Positions 6,781 through 13,826 are shown, counted from the stretch's first letter. The stretch is 38,875 nt of DNA from Clostridiales bacterium (GCA_018729555.1 JAHHQG010000028.1:1-38875); one strand, 5' to 3'. The notes: generated by a model from the sequence alone, not told the origin. Made by a program: numbers and translations.

Positions 6781-7442
6781 TAGGGCACGTCGGGGCCCCG
6801 GTAGAGACCCTCCACCTCAAAATCCTCCTCGTCTTCCAGGGGGTGGCCCCAGACAAGGCCAAAACGGCCCTCTTCCCCCTCCTTTTCCGCCATCATGGTG
6901 GCCAGGAGATACTTCCCCCCCCAATCAAGACTCTCCCAGACGGCCGCCAAAAGCGTCTTTCCCGCTTCCGGCGCCGCAAGGTTGGAAAAACTGCCGCCCA
7001 GCCACAGGCTGTCGCCCGAGGGCCCGATCCAGCGAAGGCTTACAAAACCGCGACTCCCCGCCCCTTCAGGGCCCGCCAGCAAAAGCCCCTCGTAAAGCCA
7101 CTCGGCTTCGCCAAGGCTCCTTCCCTTGGGGTCTTCCCACTTCTCCCACCCCCGCACCTGTTCCAACACCCGGGCGCCTTCGCTGTTCATTTCACCCCCG
7201 GCTTTCCTTTCCCAGACGCCTTTGCCGCGAAACACCATGCCGTCCCATTCCAGACGACGGGTGAACTCCCCGCGAACGGCCGCCACGTATCCCTTTTCTT
7301 CCGCGATCTCCACCGTGCCCTTCGTCCGCACCTCGGCCCCGAGCCCGGTCTCCACCACCTCGTAGGCCAGGCTCCGTGGGCCGCCGCACCCGGAAACCGC
7401 CAGCAGAAGAAAAAGGCAACCCAAAACCCAAAGACGTTTCAC
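6717..7442 (-). CDS. Predicted lipoprotein
   Basis: Encodes 241 residues with a lipoprotein signal: basic N-terminus MKRLWVLGC, hydrophobic core, and lipobox AVSGC with the acylated cysteine at residue 19. The mature part is beta-rich (VETGLGAEVRTKGTVEIAEE, then many strand-like segments) and ends in a hydrophobic stretch YYLLATPLPVWLFVSLGVV that could be a membrane anchor. No family recognised. GTG at 7442 with GGAAGAA upstream. The last 21 codons overlap the opposite DUF192 gene; either C-terminus could be annotated too long, but both reading frames are open without a closer stop. Confidence 0.7.
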   Translation of the reverse strand: MKRLWVLGCLFLLLAVSGCGGPRSLAYEVVETGLGAEVRTKGTVEIAEEKGYVAAVRGEFTRRLEWDGMVFRGKGVWERKAGGEMNSEGARVLEQVRGWEKWEDPKGRSLGEAEWLYEGLLLAGPEGAGSRGFVSLRWIGPSGDSLWLGGSFSNLAAPEAGKTLLAAVWESLDWGGKYLLATMMAEKEGEEGRFGLVWGHPLEDEEDFEVEGLYRGPDVPYYLLATPLPVWLFVSLGVVSP

Positions 7443-7507
7443 CGTTCTTCCACCCCACCGGCAGAGATACCTCTACACTGGAAGCAAGGAAAAGGAGGGC
7501 GGGGCCC

Positions 7508-7990
7508 ATGCTGGAGACGGCTTTTTCCTGGCTGGCGGCAGGCTTCGCGGTGAGTTTCCTGCACGAGCTCGGGCATTTTACCGTGGCGGCCTTGCGGGGT
7601 TGGCCCGTGGCGGAACTTCGTATCGGCGCCGGGCCCACGGTATTTCGGGCCGGTATGCTGAGGGTCCGCCTTCTGCCCTTCGGCGGCGGCATCCTTATGC
7701 CCGTCCCGCCGCGCCACCTGGCGGTTCCCATCCTCTGGGGCGGCCTCTTGACCACCGCTTTCACCACCGCCGCCGCCGTGGCCGCGTTTTTCTCCACAGG
7801 CCAGCACTCCCTCTTCCTCTTCGGGACGGCCACCCTTGGCGTCGCCGCCTTTTTCGCCAACATAGACCCCGGGGTTCCGGGAAGCGACGGAAGCTTTCTT
7901 TTCGGCGCCCGGCCAACGCCGTGGGTTTGGGTCCGCCAGGGCCTCTTTTTAACCCTCCTCGTCCCGACGGCCGCTCATTTCATGCCTTGA
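7508..7990 (+). CDS. M50 site-2-protease-like metallopeptidase
   Basis: Encodes 160 residues, a minimal S2P-type intramembrane protease. The zinc motif HELGH is at 19-23 inside the first hydrophobic helix (AVSFLHELGHFTVAAL), and the second ligand motif, N..P.....DG (NIDPGVPGSDGS at about 118-129), is present after the third hydrophobic segment. About four membrane helices. Family members cleave membrane-bound substrates such as anti-sigma factors or signal peptides; the substrate is unknown. ATG at 7508 with AAGGAGG nine to ten bases upstream was preferred to the longer frame. The stop codon overlaps the presumed left boundary (TTGAC) of an IS605-like relic. Confidence 0.8.
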   Translation: MLETAFSWLAAGFAVSFLHELGHFTVAALRGWPVAELRIGAGPTVFRAGMLRVRLLPFGGGILMPVPPRHLAVPILWGGLLTTAFTTAAAVAAFFSTGQHSLFLFGTATLGVAAFFANIDPGVPGSDGSFLFGARPTPWVWVRQGLFLTLLVPTAAHFMP

Positions 7991-7991
7991 C

Positions 7992-8249
7992 CATAACCCG
8001 GGCGCCGCAAGCCCCGGGCTTTAGCCCTGGGGACAAGGCGACCACACCGGTACAAAAGTGTGGTAAAATAGTATTGAGCTCCACCCCATATTGGAGGGTG
8101 TAGCATTATTCAAGTATCTGGGCTTAGGCCCAGTAGTCGGGGCGATGGCGTCCCCCACGGGTGTTCGGTGGCATCCCCACCGGCGCACCCGCGTAGCTCG
8201 CGATGAGCGAGAAAGAATCCCCGCCCTTTAGGGCTGGGGAGAACGTCAA
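7992..8249 (+). mobile_element. IS200/IS605-like relic with orphan omega-RNA-type end
   Basis: This 258-bp non-coding stretch has the look of an IS200/IS605 or tnpB element without its genes. It is preceded by TTGAC (7987-7991), like the insertion targets of this family, and ends in GTCAA (8245-8249), like the TCAA right cleavage site. Subterminal stem-loops are present at 8012-8032 (CCCC-GGGCT-TT-AGCCC-GGGG) and 8220-8239. The right 90 bases, with the GCTCGCGATGAGCGAGAAAG stretch before the terminal hairpin, resemble tnpB omega-RNA ends as I recall them. No tnpA or tnpB reading frame remains. Confirmation needs a search against ISfinder or omega-RNA models. Confidence 0.5.
8057..8070 (+). 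promoter_or_regulatory. Extended -10 promoter inside the IS-like relic
   Basis: TGTGGTAAAATAG contains TG-G-TAAAAT, a good extended -10. It would transcribe the omega-RNA-like end and possibly the DndC-like gene at 8316. Confidence 0.4.
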
Positions 8250-8259
8250 CGTTCTCCCC
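8236..8259. repeat. Perfect 11-bp inverted repeat
   Basis: GGGGAGAACGT at 8236-8246 and its exact complement ACGTTCTCCCC at 8249-8259 flank CA. The repeat straddles the presumed right end of the IS-like relic and lies about 50 bases upstream of the DndC-like gene. Confidence 0.7.
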
Positions 8260-8315
8260 CGGCGCCGGGTTCCAACCGCCGGTAGCGGTATGGTGTCAGC
8301 GGGAGGATGTGTTCC

Positions 8316-9356
8316 ATGGGCCAGATCCTGGCGACGGAGGAGTTTCTGAAAACCAATCGGACCGCCTTCGCCCCGGACTTCCAGGAAGCTATCGATATGG
8401 CCGAAGGAGCCCTTGAGGCCGCCCTGGAGAGGGGCTTTTCCCACTGGGTCCTCACCTATTCGGGAGGAAAAGATTCCACGGCGACGACCGTTCTCACCTT
8501 GGAATGGCTGAAGCGTAAGGGCTACCCTGTCAAAGCCCATGTGATCTACGCCGATACGGGCCTGGAGATCCCGACTCTGCACGCCCAGGCCCAGGAATTC
8601 CTGCATGCACTGCAGGAGCTACACCCGGAGGTTTCGGTCCACACGGCGAAACCGGAAGCCGAAGAGAGTTTTTGGGTGAACCTCATCGGGAAGGGCTATC
8701 CGCCACCCCACAACCGCTTCCGGTGGTGCACCCGGCGACTAAAGGTCGCCCCCATGGACGCTCTTGTGCGAACGCTTGATGGAAAGGCGCTCATCATCAC
8801 GGGGGTTCGCTTCGGCGAATCGGATGCCCGCGATGCCCGCATGCACCTCTCCTGTTCCAGGGGTGGGGAGTGCGGCCAGGGCGTCTGGTACGAGGAAAGC
8901 CACAGGCTTGGAGCAGGGTATTTGGCGCCCATCGCCTTCTGGCGGGAATGCTTCGTCTGGGACTACGTTTCGTTGGTGGCGCCTTCCTTGGGCTATCCGA
9001 CGAAGGCCATCGAGGAGATCTACGGCGGAAGGGACACCCGCTTCGGGTGCTGGATCTGCACGGTGGTACGCCAGGACCGGGCCATGCAAAAGGTCGTCTC
9101 CAGCCCGGAAGGGCGGCGGTACCTTCCCCTGGCGGAATTCCGCACCTGGCTCAAGGAATTCACCGAACAGCGGGAGAATCGGGTCCTGCGGTCCAACGGA
9201 GTGCCCGGGCGGCTCACCCTCCGCGCGCGCCGCGCCATCTTGGAGCGGCTCCAAAGGACGGAAGCGGAAACCGGAATGAGGCTCCTTTCGCCTGAAGAAC
9301 ACCGCCTTATCCTGCGGTACTGGCAATGGGGCCGCTACGGCGATTCATACCGGTAG
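8316..9356 (+). CDS. DndC-like PAPS reductase-family protein (orphan)
   Basis: Encodes 346 residues of the adenine nucleotide alpha-hydrolase/PAPS reductase family. The PP-loop SGGKDST is at about 49-55. Cysteines at about 138 (FRWCTRR), 180 and 186 (CSRGGEC), 245 and 248 (GCWIC) fit an iron-sulfur cluster site, and the C-terminal order (TVVRQDRAM, pL.eFr.WL, R....NG.PGRLTLRARR.IL) matches DndC, the sulfur-activating protein of DNA phosphorothioation. No dndB, dndD or dndE is nearby, so it is an orphan: a phosphorothioation relic, a tRNA/nucleotide thiolation enzyme or a phage-type PAPS reductase-like protein. ATG at 8316 is nine bases after GGGAGG; the ATG at 8307 touches that SD. Confidence 0.8.
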   Translation: MGQILATEEFLKTNRTAFAPDFQEAIDMAEGALEAALERGFSHWVLTYSGGKDSTATTVLTLEWLKRKGYPVKAHVIYADTGLEIPTLHAQAQEFLHALQELHPEVSVHTAKPEAEESFWVNLIGKGYPPPHNRFRWCTRRLKVAPMDALVRTLDGKALIITGVRFGESDARDARMHLSCSRGGECGQGVWYEESHRLGAGYLAPIAFWRECFVWDYVSLVAPSLGYPTKAIEEIYGGRDTRFGCWICTVVRQDRAMQKVVSSPEGRRYLPLAEFRTWLKEFTEQRENRVLRSNGVPGRLTLRARRAILERLQRTEAETGMRLLSPEEHRLILRYWQWGRYGDSYR

Positions 9357-9565
9357 GCCAGGCGGAGGTCACCCCCCTTGTGCCTTTCGACAAAGCTCGC
9401 TAACATAATCCCCAAGGATGGCAAAGCCCGGCGCCGAAACGCCGGGCCCCACAATATTCAGTTCCGGAGGCCGACCTCCGGGTAGCGGCGGCTACATCCC
9501 CAGTTTAACGCCCGCTCCCGGCGGTGTCAACTCCAACGCCATCCGAAAGAAGGGAGCGGAGATTC
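9357..9565 (+). promoter_or_regulatory. Structured leader of the replication operon
   Basis: A promoter-like TTGTGC (9378-9383) with TAACAT 17 bases later (9401-9406, overlapping CATAAT) precedes three consecutive hairpins: GCCCGGCG/CGCCGGGC (9426-9447), CCGGAGG/CCTCCGG (9464-9481) and GTAGC/GCTAC (9482-9495). The first could be a weak terminator, but none has a T-run. A copy-number control region such as an antisense RNA target is possible. SD-like GGGAGCGGAG precedes the initiator ATG at 9566. Confidence 0.45.
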
Positions 9566-10654
9566 ATGGACACCCTCTTCAGCCCACAGACAGATTACCT
9601 CACCCTGGAGGAGGCCGGGGCCCTCCTTCGCCTCCTCCGAGCCATGAGCCAGCTGGAGGCCCCGTTCCTCCCCGACGACGACGAAACCCTCGCCCGCATC
9701 GCCCGCCTTTCCCCCGAGGCCTGGCAGGCCCTCCGGTGGGCCCTCATCGACCAACCCATGGCGCCTCTCACGCGGACGGATGAAGGCCTTACTTACCTCC
9801 CCCTCCTCCGCCTCCACGAAGCCACCCGCAAGAGAAAGGCCGCCGCGCAAAAGGCGGGACAAGCCTCCGCCAGGAAACGGCGCCCGCCCGCCGCCCACGA
9901 CCGTTCCACGAACGTTCAACCCAAAGGGGCAAAGGCGCCCATGGACGGCAACCCCCCGCAACACCACGCCGCTTCACGATCGTTCAACGAACGTTCAACG
10001 GACGCCCCGCGCCAGCTCCCAGGGGCACGGAAAGAAACCCGCAAACCCCAAGACCAAGCGGCTTTGGAACCGTCAGACGATCGTTCAACCGACGCTCAGC
10101 GCCTGTATTTCTTGGATATACCCTTAGAAGAATATCTAAATCTAAAAAAAATAAAATTATTTTATTCTTCCAAGGGTAAGACCGTTCGCCTTTCAGCAAA
10201 GGACGAAGTCGCTGACGTTTCCACCGTGAGGGAGTTCCTCTCCCAACCCTCGGCCCCAGACCTGGTGGAACGTATCGTCCTCAGGTGGAACGAGCTGGCG
10301 GAGAAAACAGGGCTCCCCGTATGGGAAGCCCTTACGCCCAAACGGGTCCTTCTCCTCGTCAGCCGTCTCGCCGAAGACCCCGAACGGCAAACCCTTGAGT
10401 GGTGGGATGCCCTTTTCGGGATCGTCGAGCGGACGCCCTTTCTCCTGGGACACGGCAACTGGGGATGGCGGGTGAGCTTTGACTGGCTCCTCTCTTCGCC
10501 GGATCGCCTCCTCCGGGTGAGGGAAGGACGGTACGGCAAGGTCCACGCCGGATCCAGCGTCTTCCGGGAATGGCGGGTGCCTGTCGGCGAAGAGCGGGTG
10601 GAACTCTACCGCCGCCGGGCCGAGCTCATCCTGGGAAGGGCGGCGGGATCATGA
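9566..10654 (+). CDS. Replication initiator (DUF1376 and DnaD-like parts)
   Basis: Encodes 362 residues. The first 95 residues (LTLEEAGALLRLLRAMSQLE, then PFLPDDDETLARIARLS) follow the DUF1376/YdaU pattern of phage replication proteins. The middle (about 100-195) is a hydrophilic, low-complexity linker. The C-terminal part, ending in FLLGHGNWGWRVSFDWLLSS and RVREGRYGK, is the signature of DnaD-like phage initiators and helicase loaders (FL.G....W..SFDWLL...N..KV.EG.Y). It lies just upstream of dnaB with a 4-base ATGA overlap, so it probably loads that helicase. The linker-coding DNA contains iteron-like repeats and an AT-rich tract, as in lambda gene O, where the origin lies within the initiator gene. 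Confidence 0.8.
   Translation: MDTLFSPQTDYLTLEEAGALLRLLRAMSQLEAPFLPDDDETLARIARLSPEAWQALRWALIDQPMAPLTRTDEGLTYLPLLRLHEATRKRKAAAQKAGQASARKRRPPAAHDRSTNVQPKGAKAPMDGNPPQHHAASRSFNERSTDAPRQLPGARKETRKPQDQAALEPSDDRSTDAQRLYFLDIPLEEYLNLKKIKLFYSSKGKTVRLSAKDEVADVSTVREFLSQPSAPDLVERIVLRWNELAEKTGLPVWEALTPKRVLLLVSRLAEDPERQTLEWWDALFGIVERTPFLLGHGNWGWRVSFDWLLSSPDRLLRVREGRYGKVHAGSSVFREWRVPVGEERVELYRRRAELILGRAAGS
9897..9920. repeat. Iteron-like repeat, copy 1
   Basis: A 24-bp unit, ACGACCGTTCCACGAACGTT plus CAAC, with two CGTTC(A/C)ACG-like half-sites 11 bp apart. In the initiator gene it is read as DRSTNVQ. Confidence 0.65.
9976..9999. repeat. Iteron-like repeat, copy 2
   Basis: A 24-bp unit, ACGATCGTTCAACGAACGTT plus CAAC, differing from copy 1 at two positions. 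Here it is read in another frame (RSFNERSTD), so the conservation is at the DNA level rather than the protein level. Confidence 0.65.
10077..10100. repeat. Iteron-like repeat, copy 3 (diverged)
   Basis: A 24-bp unit, ACGATCGTTCAACCGACGCT plus CAGC, with three or four differences from copy 2, all in its second half. It is the last repeat before the AT-rich tract. Confidence 0.55.
10105..10175. other. AT-rich tract, candidate origin unwinding element
   Basis: About 70 bases inside the initiator gene are strongly AT-rich (for example TCTAAAAAAAATAAAATTAT at 10141-10160) in an otherwise GC-rich window. It lies immediately after the three iteron-like repeats. The repeat-then-AT layout within the initiator gene is that of lambda-type origins. 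The local codons (EEYLNLKKIKLFYSS) differ from the composition around them. Confidence 0.6.
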
Positions 10655-11994
10655 CGGAGGCCTTTTTTGACCGGGACGCCGAACGGGCCGTATTGGGCGC
10701 GCTTCTCCTCAGCACCGAGCAGGTGACCCTTGTGGGTGCCATCCTCCGGCCGGAGGATTTCTTCCTCGACGGACACCGCCACATCTATGGCGCCATCCTC
10801 GACCTCTACGAAGCCGGGACGCCCATCGATCTTATCACCGTCGGGGAGGAGCTCAAGCGAAAAGGTGTTCTCCAGGCGGCGGGAGGGTTCGCTTATCTCG
10901 CCGACCTGGCGAAAGAAGTGCCGACCGTCCAGTTGGCCAGCCACTACGCCCGCATCGTGAAAGAGCGAAGCATCGCACGGCGCCTTCACCAGTGGGGGCT
11001 TAAAATGCAGACGCTCGTGCGCACCGGGACCCCGGCCGACGAGATCCTTCAGGAGACCGAACGGACGCTTTCGGCCATCCAGGCGGACTACCACCAACCC
11101 GATCGCCCTCACCTGGCAGCCGACGTGCTCCTCGGGGAGATCCTTCTCCCCCTCAAAAGGGGCGAACGGCCCCGGCCCCTCTTCTCGCCCTTCCCGTCTC
11201 TCAACCGGCTCCTTGGCGGCTTTTACGGCGGGCAACTCATCATCATCGGCGCGCGGCCATCCCACGGCAAGACCACCCTCGCCCTGCACCTGGCCCTTTT
11301 TCTGGCCCGGGAGGCGCCAGCCCTCTTCTTCTCCCTGGAAACCTCGCGAAAAATGCTGGCCTACCGGGTCCTCTCCATCCTCCAAGGCGCGCCTTACCGC
11401 CGACTGGATGAGCTGGACACCAACACCGAACGGCAGATCGAGGACGCGGCGCGCCAGCTTCTCCGCGATGCGCCCCTTTACCTGGACGACCGGCCGGGGC
11501 TCACCGTCCCCGTTATGGCGGCCAAAGCCCGGGCTCTCCAGCAGTCCCTGGAAAAAGGCCTTAGCGCCATATTCGTCGATTACCTGCAGCTTATCCCGGG
11601 TGAAGGCGCCACCGCCTACCAGCGGGTGCAGGAACTGACGGAGATGAGCTACCAGCTGAAGGCCATGGCCCAGCGGCTTGACGTCCCCGTCTTCGTCCTT
11701 TCCCAGCTGAACCGGCAGATCGAACAGCGGGCCGAGAAGCGGCCGGTCCTGAGCGATCTTCGCGACTCGGGGGGCATCGAGGCGGCGGCGGACGTGGTGC
11801 TCCTCCTCCATCGCCCGGGATTCCACGACCCGGCCGCCAACCACCACCAGCTGGACGTCTACGTCGAGAAGAACCGCGACGGAGCAACGGGAAAGATCAG
11901 CCTCTTCGCGGATTTTAAGACCCTCTACATCGAGGACCCGGGGGCGCGGGAGGAAAACCCCGGAAAAGGACGTCTCGGCGGGGAGGCATCGTGA
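10651..11994 (+). CDS. dnaB: Replicative DNA helicase, DnaB type
   Basis: Encodes 447 residues, the usual length. The N-terminal DnaB domain (AERAVLGALLLS, LYEAGTPIDLITVGEELKRKG) spans roughly 1-110. The RecA-like motor follows with Walker A GARPSHGKT (about 200-208), Walker B-type VDYLQLIPG, and SQLNRQIEQRAEKRP plus SDLRDSGGIEAAADVVLLLHR. It unwinds DNA ahead of the fork as a hexamer. The ATG overlaps the stop of the initiator gene (ATGA), so the two are translationally coupled and almost certainly partners at the plasmid origin. Element-borne, since host DnaB is normally elsewhere. Confidence 0.93.
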   Translation: MTEAFFDRDAERAVLGALLLSTEQVTLVGAILRPEDFFLDGHRHIYGAILDLYEAGTPIDLITVGEELKRKGVLQAAGGFAYLADLAKEVPTVQLASHYARIVKERSIARRLHQWGLKMQTLVRTGTPADEILQETERTLSAIQADYHQPDRPHLAADVLLGEILLPLKRGERPRPLFSPFPSLNRLLGGFYGGQLIIIGARPSHGKTTLALHLALFLAREAPALFFSLETSRKMLAYRVLSILQGAPYRRLDELDTNTERQIEDAARQLLRDAPLYLDDRPGLTVPVMAAKARALQQSLEKGLSAIFVDYLQLIPGEGATAYQRVQELTEMSYQLKAMAQRLDVPVFVLSQLNRQIEQRAEKRPVLSDLRDSGGIEAAADVVLLLHRPGFHDPAANHHQLDVYVEKNRDGATGKISLFADFKTLYIEDPGAREENPGKGRLGGEAS

Positions 11995-12243
11995 GACCGC
12001 TTCGCCGGTTCTTCGCCCATGGCCCGCCTTTCGGAACGGGGCCAGGGCCGGGGTCCGGGGAGAAAGACGAGGGGGTTTCGGGGGGGCGGCCTCGGCCCAG
12101 GGCGCGGTCGGCAAGGCCAGGCTCTTCGCTGATTTTTTACCGATCGTTCGCCCTCAACCCGGGGGCAGGGGGTCTCCCTGAGAACGACTCTGGCAAGGGA
12201 GGCGTTGGGTTTTTAGCTATTCTTTGATTCCCAGGCAGGGGGT
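11995..12243 (+). other. Gap after dnaB
   Basis: No convincing gene. A frame 11991-12227 begins with a GTGA overlap behind GGGGAGG, but its 78-residue product is low-complexity Gly/Pro/Arg, so it is kept only as a possibility. A -10-like GCTATTCTTTG lies at about 12216-12226. An ATCGTTC element like the iteron core occurs near 12142. No clear T-run terminator follows dnaB. Confidence 0.4.
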
Positions 12244-12358
12244 CCTCGGCCCGAGGCATGGATGGGCGGGGTTTGAGCGTTTTCGGCGAGGCGCACCGGC
12301 TTCCCGATTAGGGTTTTGTGCTATCATTTGACTATCAAAACCAAAGGAGGTTGTCGGC
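12244..12358 (+). promoter_or_regulatory. ssb promoter region, copy 1 of a duplication
   Basis: This 115-bp segment is repeated almost exactly at 17089-17201. It contains CCTCGGCCCG (12244-12253), an extended -10 like TGC TATCAT (12322-12327) and an inverted repeat GGTTTTG (12312-12318) / CAAAACC (12336-12342) spanning the -10, likely an operator. AAAGGAGG follows directly. Confidence 0.7.
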
Positions 12359-12724
12359 ATGAACAAGGTTTTTCTCATCGGCAGGCTGGCGCGGGATCCG
12401 GAATTGAGGTATACGGCGGCAGGCACCCCGGTAGGTAAGTTCACGTTGGCGGTGGACCGGAATTTCCAGAATGCCAACGGTGAGCGGGAGACGGACTTCA
12501 TCGACGTGGTGGTCTGGCGGCAGCTGGCGGAGACCTGCGCCAATCACCTAGCGAAAGGACGGCTGGTGGCCGTGGCGGGAAGACTTCAGATCCGCTCCTA
12601 CGATGCCCAGGACGGTCAGCGGCGCCGGGTGGCGGAGGTCGTGGCGGAGGAGGTGAAGTTCCTGGATAAGCGGAAGGCGGCCTTGGATGCGGAAGAAGAA
12701 GAAGTCGAAGACAGCGTGTTCTAA
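12359..12724 (+). CDS. ssb: Single-stranded DNA-binding protein
   Basis: Encodes 121 residues, a compact SSB with one OB fold: MNKVFLIGRLARDPELRYT, the GKFTLAVDR strand, ETDFIDVVVWRQLAETCANH and KGRLVAVAGRLQIRSY follow the family closely. It coats single-stranded DNA as a tetramer. The linker is very short, and the last residues EVEDSVF replace the usual DDIPF tip that recruits partner enzymes; the acidic run and terminal Phe remain. Length is below the usual 150-180. SD AAAGGAGG eight bases before ATG. Own terminator at 12733-12770. Confidence 0.93.
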   Translation: MNKVFLIGRLARDPELRYTAAGTPVGKFTLAVDRNFQNANGERETDFIDVVVWRQLAETCANHLAKGRLVAVAGRLQIRSYDAQDGQRRRVAEVVAEEVKFLDKRKAALDAEEEEVEDSVF

Positions 12725-12732
12725 GGCAGGAC

Positions 12733-12770
12733 GGGGCTGGGGGGGGAATAACCCCGGCCCCTTCTCTTTT
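12733..12770 (+). terminator. Rho-independent terminator of ssb
   Basis: GGGGCTGGGG (12733-12742) pairs with CCCCGGCCCC (12752-12761), followed by TTCTCTTTT. Confidence 0.85.
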
Positions 12771-12779
12771 GGTCATCTG

Positions 12780-12810
12780 AGCGGGTCCTAACGGCAGGGC
12801 CCGCTTTTTT
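12780..12810 (+). terminator. Second terminator-like stem-loop
   Basis: AGCGGG (12780-12785) pairs with CCCGCT (12800-12805), followed by TTTTT. It lies 10 bases after the ssb terminator, so transcription from ssb is doubly insulated. Confidence 0.7.
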
Positions 12811-12844
12811 CACCTAGGATCCGTGGGCTTTCCCCCTTCGGCAT

Positions 12845-12858
12845 ACGGTATAATGATA
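12845..12858 (+). promoter_or_regulatory. Promoter with consensus -10
   Basis: TATAAT at 12849-12854 in ACGGTATAATGATATC is the best -10 match in the window and lies 35 bases before the ATG at 12890. Confidence 0.6.
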
Positions 12859-12889
12859 TCAGAAAACCGTAACGAAAGGGGTATGGGCG

Positions 12890-13090
12890 ATGGAGACAAA
12901 GCAGGTCACGTATCGGGCCATGTGGGCGCGGGGGGTCAAGCTGGTGCACCGGGCGTTCCTCCTCTCGGTGGAACCCACCTACTACGCCAGCCGGGAGGTC
13001 ATGGAGCGAAGGCTCGATAGGATCAGGTCGCTCCTCCACGAGGCGATGGGATACCTCACGTCGGAGGAGGACCCTCTGGAGAGCCGGTAG
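12890..13090 (+). CDS. Small hypothetical protein
   Basis: Encodes 66 residues, starting METKQVTYRAMWARGVKLVH. Mostly helical and basic in its first half, with VEPTYYASREVMERRLDRIR in the middle and an acidic C-terminal end. No recognised family. GAAAGGGG lies about nine bases upstream. Flanked by a consensus -10 in front and a strong terminator behind, so it is a complete single-gene unit, which supports it being real despite its size. Confidence 0.6.
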   Translation: METKQVTYRAMWARGVKLVHRAFLLSVEPTYYASREVMERRLDRIRSLLHEAMGYLTSEEDPLESR

Positions 13091-13096
13091 AGTCTG

Positions 13097-13130
13097 CAGG
13101 GCCCGCCCCTATGCGGGCCCTGTTTTTGTT
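13097..13130 (+). terminator. Rho-independent terminator
   Basis: CAGGGCCCGC (13097-13106) pairs with GCGGGCCCTG (13113-13122), followed by TTTTTGTT. Confidence 0.9.
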
Positions 13131-13154
13131 AGCTTCGAAGAGGGAAGGGGGGCG

Positions 13155-13481
13155 GTGATTGCAATGATAACGATCCAGCGGCATGTCTATGGGCGCAAGC
13201 CGAATTGGATCGCGCGGATCGACGGGCGCGACAAAACCTACGGTCTTTCGCGCCGGTTCATCCACCGGCGCGATGTAACAAGGCACCGGACCAATGTCTA
13301 CCGGGAATATGAATGGGTGGTCGATCTCACGGAGGGTGTCATCTACGAATACTGCTTCGCCATCAGCTCTGGCCAGGAAGAGCGTGGCTTCTGGCGCGTG
13401 AAGGGCGGCCAGCTGGTGGAGGTGAGTTACCAGGAGGTGCTGGAGGCTTTCCCGCAAGAAGGCGGCCACGGTCCCGCGTGA
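13155..13481 (+). CDS. Hypothetical protein
   Basis: Encodes 108 residues, rich in Arg, Tyr and Trp (TIQRHVYGRKPNWIARIDGR, then REYEWVVDLTEGVIYEYCFA), probably a small beta-rich protein. No family recognised. The GTG at 13155 has AAGGGG five bases upstream; an in-frame ATG at 13164 is an alternative that would remove three residues. No promoter is obvious between the terminator and this start. Confidence 0.6.
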   Translation: MIAMITIQRHVYGRKPNWIARIDGRDKTYGLSRRFIHRRDVTRHRTNVYREYEWVVDLTEGVIYEYCFAISSGQEERGFWRVKGGQLVEVSYQEVLEAFPQEGGHGPA

Positions 13482-13616
13482 TTCGGGGGTCACGTCTCGG
13501 CAGGGGGGATCCCTCGGCCCGGTCCCAGGAGGGCGCGGGAAACACTTGGCCTGCGGGTTCTTCGGTTTTCGGTTTATGGTATTCTTTTATTAGCTTGAAG
13601 GAAGGGGGCGCTACCC
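13482..13616 (+). promoter_or_regulatory. Promoter region with CCTCGGCCCG motif
   Basis: CCTCGGCCCG at 13512-13521 is followed 58 bases later by an extended -10, TGG TATTCT (13580-13585). GGAAGGGGG precedes the GTG at 13617. The same motif-then--10 order recurs at 14340-14402. Confidence 0.55.
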
Positions 13617-13826
13617 GTGAGCGAGACTTTTTGCCCAGGGGAAAGGGTCTATGTTCTCAGGGACAATAAGGCGGGACGGCTGGAGGGGTTCGGGGTGGTC
13701 GTCCGCTACTATCGCAACAACGCGTGGTGGGTAAGATTGGAACCCCATCACACCGAGACAGTCTTCGATCAGAAAGAGATTTTCCCCGTCGTCGATGGGG
13801 AGAAGAAGGGAGGGGAGCGGCCATGA
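13617..13826 (+). CDS. Small SH3/KOW-like hypothetical protein
   Basis: Encodes 69 residues: CPGERVYVLRDNKAGRLEGF, then GVVVRYYRNNAWWVRLEP, a pattern of strands like small SH3/KOW or Tudor-like barrels, followed by an acidic-basic tail. Function unknown. GTG at 13617 with GGGGG upstream. Its stop overlaps the next start (ATGA), so the two are coupled. Confidence 0.6.
   Translation: MSETFCPGERVYVLRDNKAGRLEGFGVVVRYYRNNAWWVRLEPHHTETVFDQKEIFPVVDGEKKGGERP

Noticed and set aside
8190-8215. CGATGAGCGAGAAAG as a fourth hammerhead
   Set aside because: It has no CTGATGA core order or GTC stem and fits the IS605-type right end better.
10606-12114. 502-codon minus-strand ORF opposite dnaB
   Set aside because: It is a GC-rich shadow of the clear DnaB coding frame.
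11991-12227. ORF directly after dnaB with GTGA overlap and GGGGAGG
   Set aside because: The start signals are good but the product is low-complexity Gly/Pro/Arg with no conserved pattern; kept only as a note in the gap entry.
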